Source: JAMQKA01 sp043951865 (GTDB taxonomy: Bacteria; Bacteroidota; Rhodothermia; Balneolales; Balneolaceae). From it: a stretch of 64,000 bases of DNA. The position numbers and the translations under genes are program-made. The stretch's first letter is position 1; each line of letters opens with the position of its first letter. Positions 27,246 to 35,370 of the stretch are shown here, piece by piece. The notes under the pieces were generated by a model that worked only from the letters and a program-made list of their open reading frames with translations, searched no databases and was not told the origin of the DNA. Location of the stretch: positions 109,452-173,451 of the forward strand of contig NZ_JBINJF010000007.1 in assembly GCF_043951865.1 (NCBI RefSeq). The letters run 5' to 3'.

Positions 27246-27721
27246 ATAAAATAAATTAGATTAAAAACTTCGCGTTTGTAATGGCCCACAAGATACTATT
27301 TTTGTGAGGATGGGACAATGTTGCTGGGAGCTCTTCTCTGCAATTCAATTCAAGATGGGACAAATACGCTGATGTTTTGTGGGTTAACGGGGGGGAATCT
27401 AAAATTTTCATTTTTTGAGATAAAAAATTTGTTCAAAAACAGCACACGGTCCAACGATAAGATCCATTCTGATATTTCAGGTTTAGCAAACAAAACGAGC
27501 AGCGAAAGGATGAGGTATGGCTGCATCAAAGCGCGGTAATACAGGGGTATAGTTGAATTTTCACATTGTTGTTTCTTTTAGAGGTCTTTGCAAAACCGTT
27601 GTTTTGGTAATATCGTCATTTTCGCGGATTCGAAATCCTCATTTTTGGGATATAAACTGCGGTTCCGCATCCGATTAGGGGTTGATCGTGACCAACACTC
27701 CTGGTTTTTCAAAGTCCTCTT
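27246..27721. other. Intergenic region with no supported gene
   Basis: About 475 bp between yajC and the methyltransferase gene. A 73-codon + strand reading frame (27318-27539) has no recognisable sequence, is AT-skewed and is not credible. I see no RNA family, terminator or repeat of note. Confidence 0.5.
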
Positions 27722-28474
27722 TTATATATCCTTCCGGGCTATGTAAAATCCATAGCTGAAATAATCCTTGTATTTCTGGTAGTGTGCAATTTCGCTTTTG
27801 TATTCCTTGACGATCTCTTCAGCAATCTCAGAATTGTTATATCGTTTAAGAAAAGCAGAAAACCGCTCTTCCATGGGCTTGTAATAGTTGTCAATCCAAC
27901 TATCCTGATCCAGGTAGAAATAGCCAGCGAGTGTAAAGCCATTACCTTCTAAAAAATTGATTTTGGTTGATGCCCTGGCCACTTCCGGATATTCCCGCAT
28001 CCAAAAGTCTTCCAGTTCCCCGGGGCGGGAGCCCGTGATCCAGGTAATTTCGCTAACACATATATAGCCCCCTGTTTTTAAATAATTTTTCCATTTTTTA
28101 ACTACGGCTTCAAATCCCATGTTGTAGATGGCCCCTTCAGACCAGATAATATCAAATTCGTTGTTGCCGAAAGGCAAATTGTCCATCGATTTTGCGAGGG
28201 TAGTCACCCTGTCCTGCAATCCCAACGCTTTGGCTTTATGCTCAAGTTTATCCAAAAACCCCGGAAATAAGTCGACGCCAACAATGTATGCCTCTGTATT
28301 TTGAGCAAGGACGATGGTATGAGATCCGGTCCCACAACCGATATCGGCAATCTTCAAGTCGTCGTTATTAGCCATCCCTGTGAGTTCCAAAGCCCTTATG
28401 GTCTCTTCTGTACTGCCCGGACCTTGTCGGGGCGCATCTTTATGGAAGTCTACAATTAGCTCTGATTCTGTCAT
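27722..28474 (-). CDS. Class I SAM-dependent methyltransferase
   Basis: A 250-residue methyltransferase. Motif I is LKIADIGCGTGSHTIVLAQ (~36-54) and the acidic motif II residue lies in YIVGVDLFPGFLDKLE; PFGNNEFDIIWSEGAIYNMG and LKTGGYICVSEITWI are the post-motif strands. The ubiE/UbiG-type fold does not identify the substrate. It is AT-richer than its neighbours and monocistronic, with a 72-bp gap to fadJ. Confidence 0.85.
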   Translation of the reverse strand: MTESELIVDFHKDAPRQGPGSTEETIRALELTGMANNDDLKIADIGCGTGSHTIVLAQNTEAYIVGVDLFPGFLDKLEHKAKALGLQDRVTTLAKSMDNLPFGNNEFDIIWSEGAIYNMGFEAVVKKWKNYLKTGGYICVSEITWITGSRPGELEDFWMREYPEVARASTKINFLEGNGFTLAGYFYLDQDSWIDNYYKPMEERFSAFLKRYNNSEIAEEIVKEYKSEIAHYQKYKDYFSYGFYIARKDI

Positions 28475-28546
28475 TTTTAAATATTATCTCCATTTTGTCT
28501 GGCTGGAACGCTATATCCTCTGGCACTGCGAGTGCCGGCAGGTGTG

Positions 28547-30670
28547 CTACTCATAAAACGTCCCTCCTTTTGATGCTTTTCTGGTCAAGATCTCGGCAGG
28601 TTCAAATCGCGGTCCCAGTGTTTCCTGGTATTGTTGCAACTTACTGACGACTTTTGAGGCTCCACGCTGGTCGATATATCGAAAAGGGCCGCCTAGAAAC
28701 GGAGGGAATCCAAGCCCGAGTATCGCCCCGAGATCCCCGTCGCCGGGGCACTCCAGGATCTGTTCCTGGAGGCACCAAGCCGCCTCATTGATCATGGCCA
28801 GCGCCATCCGCTGCTGGATGGTCTCTGTTTCCAGGTCTTTGCGGGTCGTTCCTCCAAAGAAGGCGTACATATCTTCATTCGGATTTTTCTTCTTCTTTTT
28901 ACCCTCCGACTCCTCATACCGGTAAAACCCCTTCCTGTTTTTTCGTCCCTTGAAACCGGCATCCAACAATTCTTTCGGCTTGTTGCTGGGAGTTACCCCG
29001 CGAGCGGCAAACATCTCGTTTAATACCTCCGTGATGTGGGCCGCCACGTCGATGCCGACCTCGTCAAACAGAGCGGCGGGTCCCACCGGAAACCCGAACT
29101 GCTTCATGGCGGAATCGAGCTGCTCGATGGAAATACCCTCTTCCAGCAAGTTGAGAGCTTCGTTCATGTAGGGGGCGAGGATGCGAGTGGTGTAAAATCC
29201 GGGCCCGTCATTGACCACTATCACATGTTTCCCCTGGGTGATACCAACCTGCCGGGCGGTGGCCGTCACCCAGTCGGCGGTTTGTTCTGTTTGTATGATT
29301 TCGACAAGCGGCATCTTTTGCACGGGCGAAAAATAGTGCATGCCCACCACCTGCTCCGGGCGGGAAGAGGCCTCCGCAATCCTGGCAATGGGCAGGGATG
29401 AGGTGTTCGAGGCAAAGATGCAGCGCTCGGGTGCAACCTCTTCAACCTGTTTTACCATCTTCTGTTTTAGTTCCAGGTCCTCAAATACCGCTTCTATCAC
29501 CAGGTCTGCATTTTCAAATCCATCGTAGCGGCCGGTTGGAGTGACAAGGCTGGAAGTACGGTCGCGCTCAAATTCCGAAATAATCCGTTTTTCCACCTTG
29601 TCCTGCAGGTTTTGCCAAATGGTCTGTTTGCCCCGGGCTGCCTGTTCAACCGACTGATCTTTGAGCAGCACGCGCAGCCCGTTATTTACGCTGACATCCG
29701 CAATTCCGGCTCCCATCAGTCCCGCCCCCAGAACACCCATTTTATCAATATTCCGGGCCCGGTCTTTATGGGGATTATTTTTGGCGTTTTGCATCCCAAA
29801 GAAAAGGGTAACCAGGTTTTTAGATTCGCTGGTGGCGGCCAGTCTGCCGAACGCTTTGGCCTCTTTTTTTAAGCCGGCCTCCAGTCCGTTTGTGTATCCC
29901 TCCTCTACACAGTCAATGATTGTTGGCGGGGCCGGATAGTTTCCCCTGGTATTTGATTGCGCCCGTTTTCGCGCTTTGGAGAATATGATTTTACGTCCCA
30001 CAGGATTTCCCTCCAACAGCCTTTCTATGATACTGCGTTTATCTTTTCTGCGGAAATCACCGCTGTTGATGGTTGATATTGCTTTTACGGCGGCCGTCAC
30101 AATGGCATCTTTATGAGTCAGTTCATCGATCAGTCCCATGTTGTAGGCCTGCCGGGGATAGATATTTTTGGCGGTCAGGAGATAGGTCAGTGATTTTTGC
30201 AGGCCAATGAGTCTCGGCAGGCGTTGCGTACCCCCGGCGCCGGGTAGTAATCCCAAATTGACTTCCGGCTGTCCCATGACGGTATCCGGATGGCTGGAGG
30301 CCACGCGATAGTGGCACGCCATTGCCAGTTCCAGTCCACCGCCCATGCATGAGCCGTGAATGGCCGCCGCCACCGGCTTATGAAACTGTTCGAGCCGCCG
30401 CAGCAGCTCATTGCCTGTGCGACTGAGTTCCTCAATCTCTTTTGGAGCTTGCTTTTTTTGCAGCATCTTCACATCCGCCCCGGCGATGAAGTTACCCTCC
30501 TTGCCGCTGACGAGGACAATTCCCTTCAGGTTTTGGTCCCCGGAATAAGTGTCCAGAAGGGCACGGAACTCCTCGATAAGCTGTTCGTTCAGCTTGTTTA
30601 CCTTTTCCCCGGGCTGGTCAAGTGTTATAACGGCGATATCGTCTTGTCGTTCAGTTGATAAATAACTCAT
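28547..30670 (-). CDS. fadJ: Fatty acid oxidation complex alpha subunit (enoyl-CoA hydratase / 3-hydroxyacyl-CoA dehydrogenase)
   Basis: A 707-residue multifunctional enzyme. The N-terminal crotonase domain (~1-190) has FIAGADVKMLQ and HGSCMGGGLELAMACHYRV with the catalytic Glu region NLGLLPGAGGTQRLPRL. The NAD-binding dehydrogenase domain starts at MGVLGAGLMGAGIADVSVNN (~311) and includes FASNTSSLPI and GMHYFSPVQKMPLVEII. The C-terminal dehydrogenase domains (~495-700) follow. It hydrates and oxidises acyl-CoA intermediates in beta-oxidation. Closest arrangement is FadJ. fadI lies 147 bp upstream on the same strand, giving an operon fadI-fadJ. Confidence 0.93.
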   Translation of the reverse strand: MSYLSTERQDDIAVITLDQPGEKVNKLNEQLIEEFRALLDTYSGDQNLKGIVLVSGKEGNFIAGADVKMLQKKQAPKEIEELSRTGNELLRRLEQFHKPVAAAIHGSCMGGGLELAMACHYRVASSHPDTVMGQPEVNLGLLPGAGGTQRLPRLIGLQKSLTYLLTAKNIYPRQAYNMGLIDELTHKDAIVTAAVKAISTINSGDFRRKDKRSIIERLLEGNPVGRKIIFSKARKRAQSNTRGNYPAPPTIIDCVEEGYTNGLEAGLKKEAKAFGRLAATSESKNLVTLFFGMQNAKNNPHKDRARNIDKMGVLGAGLMGAGIADVSVNNGLRVLLKDQSVEQAARGKQTIWQNLQDKVEKRIISEFERDRTSSLVTPTGRYDGFENADLVIEAVFEDLELKQKMVKQVEEVAPERCIFASNTSSLPIARIAEASSRPEQVVGMHYFSPVQKMPLVEIIQTEQTADWVTATARQVGITQGKHVIVVNDGPGFYTTRILAPYMNEALNLLEEGISIEQLDSAMKQFGFPVGPAALFDEVGIDVAAHITEVLNEMFAARGVTPSNKPKELLDAGFKGRKNRKGFYRYEESEGKKKKKNPNEDMYAFFGGTTRKDLETETIQQRMALAMINEAAWCLQEQILECPGDGDLGAILGLGFPPFLGGPFRYIDQRGASKVVSKLQQYQETLGPRFEPAEILTRKASKGGTFYE

Positions 30671-30817
30671 GATGCTATTTTATAGTTAGGGGACGTTGCA
30701 AAAGCTTCACTTTTCGGGCTGTCATTATAAACCTGAAAAATTAATGTGCCTTTCGGATATTAATCCAGAGATTGATTTATTCCATTTGCAATATCAATTG
30801 GTTTTACAGCCCTGTTT

Positions 30818-32122
30818 TTATTCCGGATACCGCTCCAGCAGTATAGCATGACCCAGTCCGCCTGCGGCACAGGCGGCCACGAGAGCCAGTTCTCCATCCT
30901 CCCTCATCAGCCGGTTCGAGGCGGTGGTAATCAGCCGGACGCCCGTCGCCCCGAAGGGGTGGCCGAGAGAAAGCGAGCCACCCAACGTATTGAACTTTTC
31001 CATCGGTATTTCCCCGACTTTTGCTGACCTGTTTAGGTATTGGGTGGCAAATGCATCGGAATTGAGTGCTTTCAGCACGGTAAGAATCTGGCCTGCGAAA
31101 GCTTCATGGAATTCAAAAACATCGATATCGGAGAGCGATATTCCCCGTCTATCCAGCACCTCGGGGACAGCGTAAGCGGGTCCAAGTAGCAGCTGTTCTT
31201 CGGGATCCTGCGCGACATAGGTATAATCCCGGAGGTAGACCTTGGGTTTGAGTCCCAGCGCCAGCGCCTTCTGTTCACTCATGACTAAAGAGGCTGAAGC
31301 CCCGTCTGTGAGAAATGAAGAATTTCCCGCGGTAACAGTGCCGTGTGGTTTAATGAAGGCGGGATTCAGTTTTTCCAGCTTTTCCATCGAGGTATCCTCC
31401 CGGAAGCCGTTGTCTTGTGTGATGATTTCAAAACTCGGGGGCACTGTTGCGGGCAGCAGCTCCTGATCCAGCAGCCCCTCCTCGGTCGCCTTGGCTGCCA
31501 ATTGGTGAGAGCGCAGCGCATATTCATCCTGTGCATGGCGACCGATATTAAAATGGGCCGCCATGCGATCACAGCTTTCTCCCATGGTTTCTCCGGTAGA
31601 AAATTCGGAGATGGAGGGGATCTCCGGGAGCAGGTCCGAAGGGCGCAGACCTTTAAAAAAGTTCAGGTAGTCTCCAATGGATTTGTACTTGCGGGCATCC
31701 AGCAGTTTTTGGCGGAATTTTTTACGAAATCGAACGGGGATGTCAGACATCGTTTCCGTTCCGCCGGCCAGCACAATTTCGGCCTGTCCCGAACGAATGA
31801 GATTTACCGCACTCGTTACCGCCTGGTTGGAGGAAATGCAGGCCATCGTCACCGTATGGGCGGGCACGCTGTTTGGGATTCCGGCTCCCAGGGCCGCCTC
31901 ACGGGCGACGTTGCTGGTGTTTACATCCTGGATTACGCACCCCATGATGATCCTGTCCAGCTGCTCAGGGATGATGGGGGAGCGTGCCATCATTCCTTCA
32001 ATAGCCATGCGACCAAGATCATAGGCCGACAACCTCTTATACCCGGTTCCTGAGCGCTGAAACGGAATACGTCCTCCATCTACAAATACTGCAGTTCGAT
32101 TGCTTTCTGAATCAGTTGTCAT
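30818..32122 (-). CDS. fadI: Acetyl-CoA C-acyltransferase (3-ketoacyl-CoA thiolase)
   Basis: A 434-residue thiolase that performs the last step of beta-oxidation. The nucleophilic Cys is in HTVTMACISSNQAV (~94), and the C-terminal active residues are in GGSLSLGHPFGATGVRL and ACAAGGLGHAIL. FEFHEAFAGQIL is the NEAFA-type motif with an H for N change. The length and the insertion around residues 125-165 fit FadI rather than FadA. It precedes fadJ, so the two subunits are made together. Confidence 0.92.
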   Translation of the reverse strand: MTTDSESNRTAVFVDGGRIPFQRSGTGYKRLSAYDLGRMAIEGMMARSPIIPEQLDRIIMGCVIQDVNTSNVAREAALGAGIPNSVPAHTVTMACISSNQAVTSAVNLIRSGQAEIVLAGGTETMSDIPVRFRKKFRQKLLDARKYKSIGDYLNFFKGLRPSDLLPEIPSISEFSTGETMGESCDRMAAHFNIGRHAQDEYALRSHQLAAKATEEGLLDQELLPATVPPSFEIITQDNGFREDTSMEKLEKLNPAFIKPHGTVTAGNSSFLTDGASASLVMSEQKALALGLKPKVYLRDYTYVAQDPEEQLLLGPAYAVPEVLDRRGISLSDIDVFEFHEAFAGQILTVLKALNSDAFATQYLNRSAKVGEIPMEKFNTLGGSLSLGHPFGATGVRLITTASNRLMREDGELALVAACAAGGLGHAILLERYPE

Positions 32123-32304
32123 TATTCACCCCTGGTCGTCAATAGAATTGAAAACTTGTCACGGTTCCAATGTTGCGCTTTTCCGAGCCTTAATCAAGAT
32201 AAACGTAACGCTGTTAATGCCAGAGTAATTTCCTGTTCTCCGCCACGGATAGTAAGTGTATAAACCCTGAATGGAATAGTTGTAATAATTTACCGACAAA
32301 ATGT

Positions 32305-32335
32305 TTTGCCAGAGCATGAATAGTTCTTATATTTG
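32305..32335 (+). promoter_or_regulatory. Bacteroidota-type promoter upstream of tRNA-Val
   Basis: TTTG (32305-32308) and TATATTTG (32328-32335) are separated by exactly 19 bp, a perfect fit to the known Bacteroidota housekeeping consensus TTTG-N(17-23)-TAnnTTTG. Transcription should begin ~6-8 bp downstream and read into the tRNA gene at 32411. Confidence 0.65.
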
Positions 32336-32349
32336 TGCTCTCTTAAAAA

Positions 32350-32384
32350 GGCAGTTGAGTAACAATATTATGTACTCGGCTGCC
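32350..32384 (+). other. Leader hairpin in the pre-tRNA-Val transcript
   Basis: GGCAGTTGAGT (32350-32360) pairs with ACTCGGCTGCC (32374-32384) over 11 bp including two G-U pairs, with a 13-nt loop. It lies between the promoter and the tRNA, so it belongs to the 5' leader removed by RNase P. It could be a processing signal or a leftover; no function is proven. Confidence 0.35.
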
Positions 32385-32410
32385 AAGTGTTATTTTCTTA
32401 TTGATACTCC

Positions 32411-32485
32411 GGGTGGTTAGCTCAGCTGGTTCAGAGCACCTGCCTTACAAGCAGGGGGTCACTGGTTCGAATCCAGTACCACCCA
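32411..32485 (+). tRNA. tRNA-Val (anticodon TAC)
   Basis: A complete cloverleaf. Acceptor GGGTGGT (32411-32417) pairs with ACCACCC (32478-32484), discriminator A at 32485. The D arm contains AGCTCAGCTGGTTCAGAGC, the anticodon stem CCTGC/GCAGG carries TAC at 32446-32448, and the T arm is CTGG-TTCGAAT-CCAG. The CCA is not encoded. From position 32441 onward the gene doubles as the left attachment site of the integrated element; the 3' half is duplicated at 45029-45100. Confidence 0.96.
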
Positions 32486-32512
32486 CATTTACATAAGTCG
32501 TTGGCCCTGAAT
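32441..32512 (+). repeat. attL: left 72-bp attachment repeat in tRNA-Val
   Basis: Identical to 45029-45100 over 72 bp. Identity starts one base after the anticodon-stem 5' strand begins and continues 27 bp past the tRNA end. After one mismatch (32513) nine more bases agree. The intact tRNA stays at this side, so integration preserves the gene. Confidence 0.95.
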
Positions 32513-32568
32513 AGGTTAGCGGCTTTTTTATTTTGAAATATTGCGATTAAATGAAAACCATTTTGCAG

Positions 32569-32590
32569 ATTTGGGCATGATTTGGGCACA
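32569..32590 (+). promoter_or_regulatory. Left arm-type sites: paired ATTTGGGCA(T/C) repeats
   Basis: ATTTGGGCAT (32569-32578) and ATTTGGGCAC (32580-32589) stand as direct repeats 11 bp apart, 57 bp inside attL. The same pair recurs at the right end at 44856-44876. Matching short repeats just inside both att sites are what arm-binding sites of a tyrosine integrase look like. Inferred function. Confidence 0.6.
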
Positions 32591-32667
32591 GAAATAAAAA
32601 GTCCCCCCTCTTATTTTAATATCTACGATGCCCCGTTTCCCGCTCAAATGGGTGTTTTTTCTTGTGG

Positions 32668-33069
32668 CTATTCCTGAACTGGCTTTGCTCTTGAGGCCAG
32701 AAAATCAGCTATATCTTCATCCGTCTTTTCTTTCTCCAGGTAATCATAAACCAAGTCTGCCAACTCTGTTTCGTAAAATTCTTGAATCTCGTACCCATTG
32801 AGATACAGAAATATAATGGCGGCATGGGTTGCAGTTCGCTTGTTACCGTCCAGGAAAGGGTGCGCTCTCACAATGGCAGTAAGATAAGCGGCTGCCATTG
32901 CAAATAGGTCGGGGTATAAGTACTCTCCACCAAATGTTTGTTGGGGCTGCTGTACGGCACTTTCCAGCTTGTCTTTAGAAAGGATCTCCGGCGCGCCGCC
33001 TTTTTCTTTGATCTGTAATTCGTGAAGGTCTAAAACTTCTGATAGGGAAAGGAATCGCAGGTCTTCCAT
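32668..33069 (-). CDS. doc: Death-on-curing (Doc) family toxin
   Basis: A 133-residue Fic-fold protein of the Doc subfamily. The motif VRAHPFLDGNKRTATHAAI (~67-85) has the H-x-F-x-D-G-N-K-R signature of Doc, which phosphorylates EF-Tu in the P1 phage system; FLSLSEVLDLHELQI at the N-terminus is also typical. Immediately upstream (8-nt gap) is a 50-residue basic ORF, giving a toxin-partner pair at the outer end of the element. It would stabilise the island or act as an anti-phage abortive module; both are inference. Confidence 0.88.
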   Translation of the reverse strand: MEDLRFLSLSEVLDLHELQIKEKGGAPEILSKDKLESAVQQPQQTFGGEYLYPDLFAMAAAYLTAIVRAHPFLDGNKRTATHAAIIFLYLNGYEIQEFYETELADLVYDYLEKEKTDEDIADFLASRAKPVQE

Positions 33070-33077
33070 TCTGGCTA

Positions 33078-33230
33078 TTATTCAGCCAGCTTTTCGAAGG
33101 ATTTCTCGTGCTTTTGAAACGTTACTTTAGCCGCCTCTTTAAAAGATTTCTTGGACAGGCGCGGCTTTGCCTCTTTACGATCTACTCCAACATCCTTAGC
33201 GGGACTGTTATGTTTTTTCTTTTTAGGCAT
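33078..33230 (-). CDS. Small lysine-rich protein, probable Doc partner/antitoxin
   Basis: A 50-residue ORF from ATG 33228-33230 to TAA 33078-33080. It begins MPKKKKHNSPAKDVG and ends FQKHEKSFEKLAE. The 8-nt gap to doc and a position just downstream of a terminator argue for a dedicated bicistron. Its sequence is not a Phd/YefM match that I can recognise; the basic N-terminus could bind DNA and the C-terminal helix could block the Doc active site. Antitoxin function is inferred from position only. Confidence 0.6.
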   Translation of the reverse strand: MPKKKKHNSPAKDVGVDRKEAKPRLSKKSFKEAAKVTFQKHEKSFEKLAE

Positions 33231-33324
33231 ATTACTTGTTTTTAATTCTCATTAGATATTATAGATAATTAACGAGAGTAAGTAAAATTTGTTTCCTTCA
33301 GCAAGCCCCCTCTTACATACGTAT

Positions 33325-33357
33325 CAAATAAAAACCCCGGCCGAAAGCCAGGGCTTT
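33325..33357 (-). terminator. Intrinsic terminator of the leftmost small-ORF operon
   Basis: On the minus strand AAAGCCCTGGC pairs with GCCGGGGTTTT across a TTTCG loop (11 bp, two G-T pairs; + strand 33331-33357), and a T-rich run follows. It sits 26 bp past the stop of the 66-residue gene at 33383 and separates that operon from the Doc pair. Confidence 0.75.
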
Positions 33358-33382
33358 GATTGAATTGATATTTGGGTTTGCA

Positions 33383-33583
33383 CTATTCCGGCATCTTGTC
33401 CAGCCGATCCCGGACCTCACCAATGAGACACTGAACATCTTCAAAAGCCCAATAAAGGGCTGTGCAGCCTTCATGTGCGCTCAAAACGCCATCAATGCAA
33501 AGCTCCAGGATATCAAGCTTTTTGTCCAAGGCCTCGTTGAGGTCAAGGTTGCTGATCTTTTTTAGCTGCTCTTCTGGGATCAT
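33383..33583 (-). CDS. Hypothetical protein, 66 aa
   Basis: No recognised family. Helical and acidic (EEQLKKISNLDLNEALDKKL). It starts 2 nt after the upstream stop and ends at the terminator, so it is the last gene of a three-gene operon (33383-34355). Content resembles small phage accessory proteins. Confidence 0.55.
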   Translation of the reverse strand: MIPEEQLKKISNLDLNEALDKKLDILELCIDGVLSAHEGCTALYWAFEDVQCLIGEVRDRLDKMPE

Positions 33584-33585
33584 GG

Positions 33586-33870
33586 CTAAATGTCAAGCTC
33601 TGAAATTTTCTCCAGGATCTTTCTGGCTTCCTTAGCTCGTGGATAATATTCAGATTGCCAGAATGTAACCATGGCCGCAAGGTGTTCATCGCTAAGTACA
33701 CCTTGCCGGTCCATCTGCCAGCTCCCCCACATTAGCACCTCAAGGAGGCTATTTGCTTCTTGCAGGTTGCTGGCAATGTTATCATGGTATCCCTCACTTC
33801 CGAACTGGTCGCCCTGCAGTGTTTCTTTGATCTCTTTGAGCTTCTTAACGTCTTTTTCTGAAAGTTTCAT
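33586..33870 (-). CDS. Hypothetical protein, 94 aa
   Basis: No recognised family. Predominantly helical (KLSEKDVKKLKEIKETLQG; FWQSEYYPRAKEARKILEKI). Located 2 nt after the upstream stop. The aromatic-rich middle (MWGSWQMDRQG) is unusual. Likely co-translated with its neighbours. Confidence 0.55.
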   Translation of the reverse strand: MKLSEKDVKKLKEIKETLQGDQFGSEGYHDNIASNLQEANSLLEVLMWGSWQMDRQGVLSDEHLAAMVTFWQSEYYPRAKEARKILEKISELDI

Positions 33871-33872
33871 AG

Positions 33873-34355
33873 TTAGCTTGCCTCCCGAAGGGTTTTGATT
33901 TCATTTCGGTATTCCTGGATCCGCTCGTATATATCGCCATTAAGCCATTTTTGCAGTTCATTTCTATCTGCCTCCAACTGCCTTGCTCTATCTAATAAAG
34001 CACTTTTATCAACTTTGCTTCCACGTGCAAACAGGGATAGGCTTTCTATAGATTTATTAAGCGTATATATGTGATCCAGTAGCCAACAAATCGCACTATC
34101 ATTCATCAAGTGCATAGCACCTTCCAGAGAGTAACTTTTGTTGTCCAACTCAGAACTGCTCAAAATAACAGCTACCTCCAGCTTGCTGAAAACAGATGTA
34201 GAAAAGAGCTGATCATTCTCTGTTAGTGCCGGTACAACCTCTTCGATTAGACAGTTGTTAAAGTCGGTTTCTGAATTGGCTTCAGCAAGTTCCTTTAACT
34301 CGGTTATGAAGTTATCCAGTGCTTTCTGTAGGTCGGTTTTTTTTGTAGATTTCAT
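33873..34355 (-). CDS. Hypothetical helical protein, 160 aa
   Basis: No recognised family. Probably all-helical with a C-terminal coiled coil (LLDRARQLEADRNELQKWL). The start is well supported: AAAGGAG lies 8 nt before the ATG at 34353-34355, one of the better Shine-Dalgarno sites in the window. It heads the three-gene operon controlled by the region containing the 34501-34519 palindrome. Confidence 0.6.
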   Translation of the reverse strand: MKSTKKTDLQKALDNFITELKELAEANSETDFNNCLIEEVVPALTENDQLFSTSVFSKLEVAVILSSSELDNKSYSLEGAMHLMNDSAICWLLDHIYTLNKSIESLSLFARGSKVDKSALLDRARQLEADRNELQKWLNGDIYERIQEYRNEIKTLREAS

Positions 34356-34737
34356 AATAGATCTCCTTTGTGGGATTCAGAAAGCCTCTGTCTGCGTCCT
34401 CCAAGACTGGCAGGGGCTTTTGTTTTAGTGCACTTGAAATATGGGGCTTAAAGCCTGTTAGGGCAACTTTTTAAGAGGGATAATCGGTTTAAAACTTGTC
34501 AATATCACAAAGTGATATTCGCACTTTGGAGGGCATGAAACGGGATCTAGAAATATATTGGTGATTGCTCTCTTATATCACAGTTTTGACTTTTCAATAT
34601 AACAAATACCAACCGGCTATTTTGTGCGAAACTGTCTATTCCCGGCTGTTTTCCGGGATAAAGAACACTACGCAGGCAGCACCTTTCGGCCAAGTTATTC
34701 CATTAATCAGATCCTTTAAGGGGCCAATTCTTAGCTA
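34356..34737 (-). promoter_or_regulatory. Non-coding control region of the leftmost operon
   Basis: 382 bp without an ORF. It holds the perfect palindrome at 34501-34519, a second TATATCAC half-site near 34573, an inverted TCCCGG/CCGGGA pair near 34641-34660, and a hairpin AAAGCCTCTG / CAGGGGCTTT (about 34379-34429) in the transcript leader just before the AAAGGAG. On the minus strand TTGACA abuts the palindrome. This is the longest gap inside the element, so it is probably its main promoter-operator zone on the left. Confidence 0.45.
34501..34519. promoter_or_regulatory. Operator-like palindrome AATATCAC-AAA-GTGATATT
   Basis: Perfect 8-bp arms with a 3-bp centre, AT-rich, adjacent to a minus-strand TTGACA. 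The size and symmetry fit the binding site of a dimeric HTH repressor or activator. The AlpA-like protein of the element or a helper-phage regulator are candidate binders (inference). Confidence 0.5.
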
Positions 34738-35355
34738 TTACATATTGATTTCGGGAGGCCTTATAACCTCCATGAAAATTTTTCCACCAACATCCATTCC
34801 TTGCTCATTATAATTATTAACCATCTCTTCGAATGCTTTTTGGGTTGCATACTCTAAGTCTTGGTATAAAGGCCAATATTTTTCAGAAAGCAATCTGGGA
34901 TAAGATGTTTTATCAAAACTACGATCCACAGCTAAACAGCCGGATTTTCCAAAATCGATATATCCTTGATCTTTGGGTTTTAATCGGGATTCGTTACATG
35001 AATTGAAAGAAAGGATTTTAATACGGTCGGTCTCATCATAACCAATTACATAAACCAGATACTGGGATCTTTCCCAAATATCTGTTACTCCATCTATGCC
35101 TGAAGCAGCTTTAAAAACTGTTGTTACTGCCTCTGAAACTTCATAGACAGTCTTGTACCCCTTTCTTTTAACTTCCCTTTTAACAGCATTAATCAAGCTT
35201 CCAGAAGAGCCACCCCACAAGATCCCTGTTTGCTGGTTAATCTTGAAAGCCTTTTTCATTTTCATGGAATGGATCTTCCCATTTCCCTTCAAGGCCATTC
35301 CGTCTGATAAAAGAACGGTTTTCTCCCGCGTTGTGGTAAAAGCAATCGCTGACAT
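34738..35355 (-). CDS. Proteasome-fold (Ntn hydrolase-like) protein
   Basis: A 205-residue protein whose first ~65 residues resemble a proteasome beta/HslV opening: an initial strand SAIAFTTTREKTVLLSDG with Asp in the position of proteasomal D17, then KIHSMKMKKAF, then the glycine-containing strand GILWGGSSGSLINAVKREVK. Removal of Met1 would leave an N-terminal Ser, a possible Ntn nucleophile. The remainder (~85-205) contains SQYLVYVIGYDET and a C-terminal helical part. Assignment is by pattern and is tentative; a maturation or scaffold-degrading protease is one possible role. It is 15 bp downstream of the tail-fibre-like gene. Confidence 0.5.
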   Translation of the reverse strand: MSAIAFTTTREKTVLLSDGMALKGNGKIHSMKMKKAFKINQQTGILWGGSSGSLINAVKREVKRKGYKTVYEVSEAVTTVFKAASGIDGVTDIWERSQYLVYVIGYDETDRIKILSFNSCNESRLKPKDQGYIDFGKSGCLAVDRSFDKTSYPRLLSEKYWPLYQDLEYATQKAFEEMVNNYNEQGMDVGGKIFMEVIRPPEINM

Positions 35356-35370
35356 TATTCTTTGGAGACT

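Noticed and set aside
27318..27539. 73-codon frame between yajC and the methyltransferase
   Set aside because: No homology-like features; composition looks non-coding.
31343..32053. 236-codon plus-strand frame over the thiolase gene
   Set aside because: Antisense shadow; codon pattern belongs to fadI.
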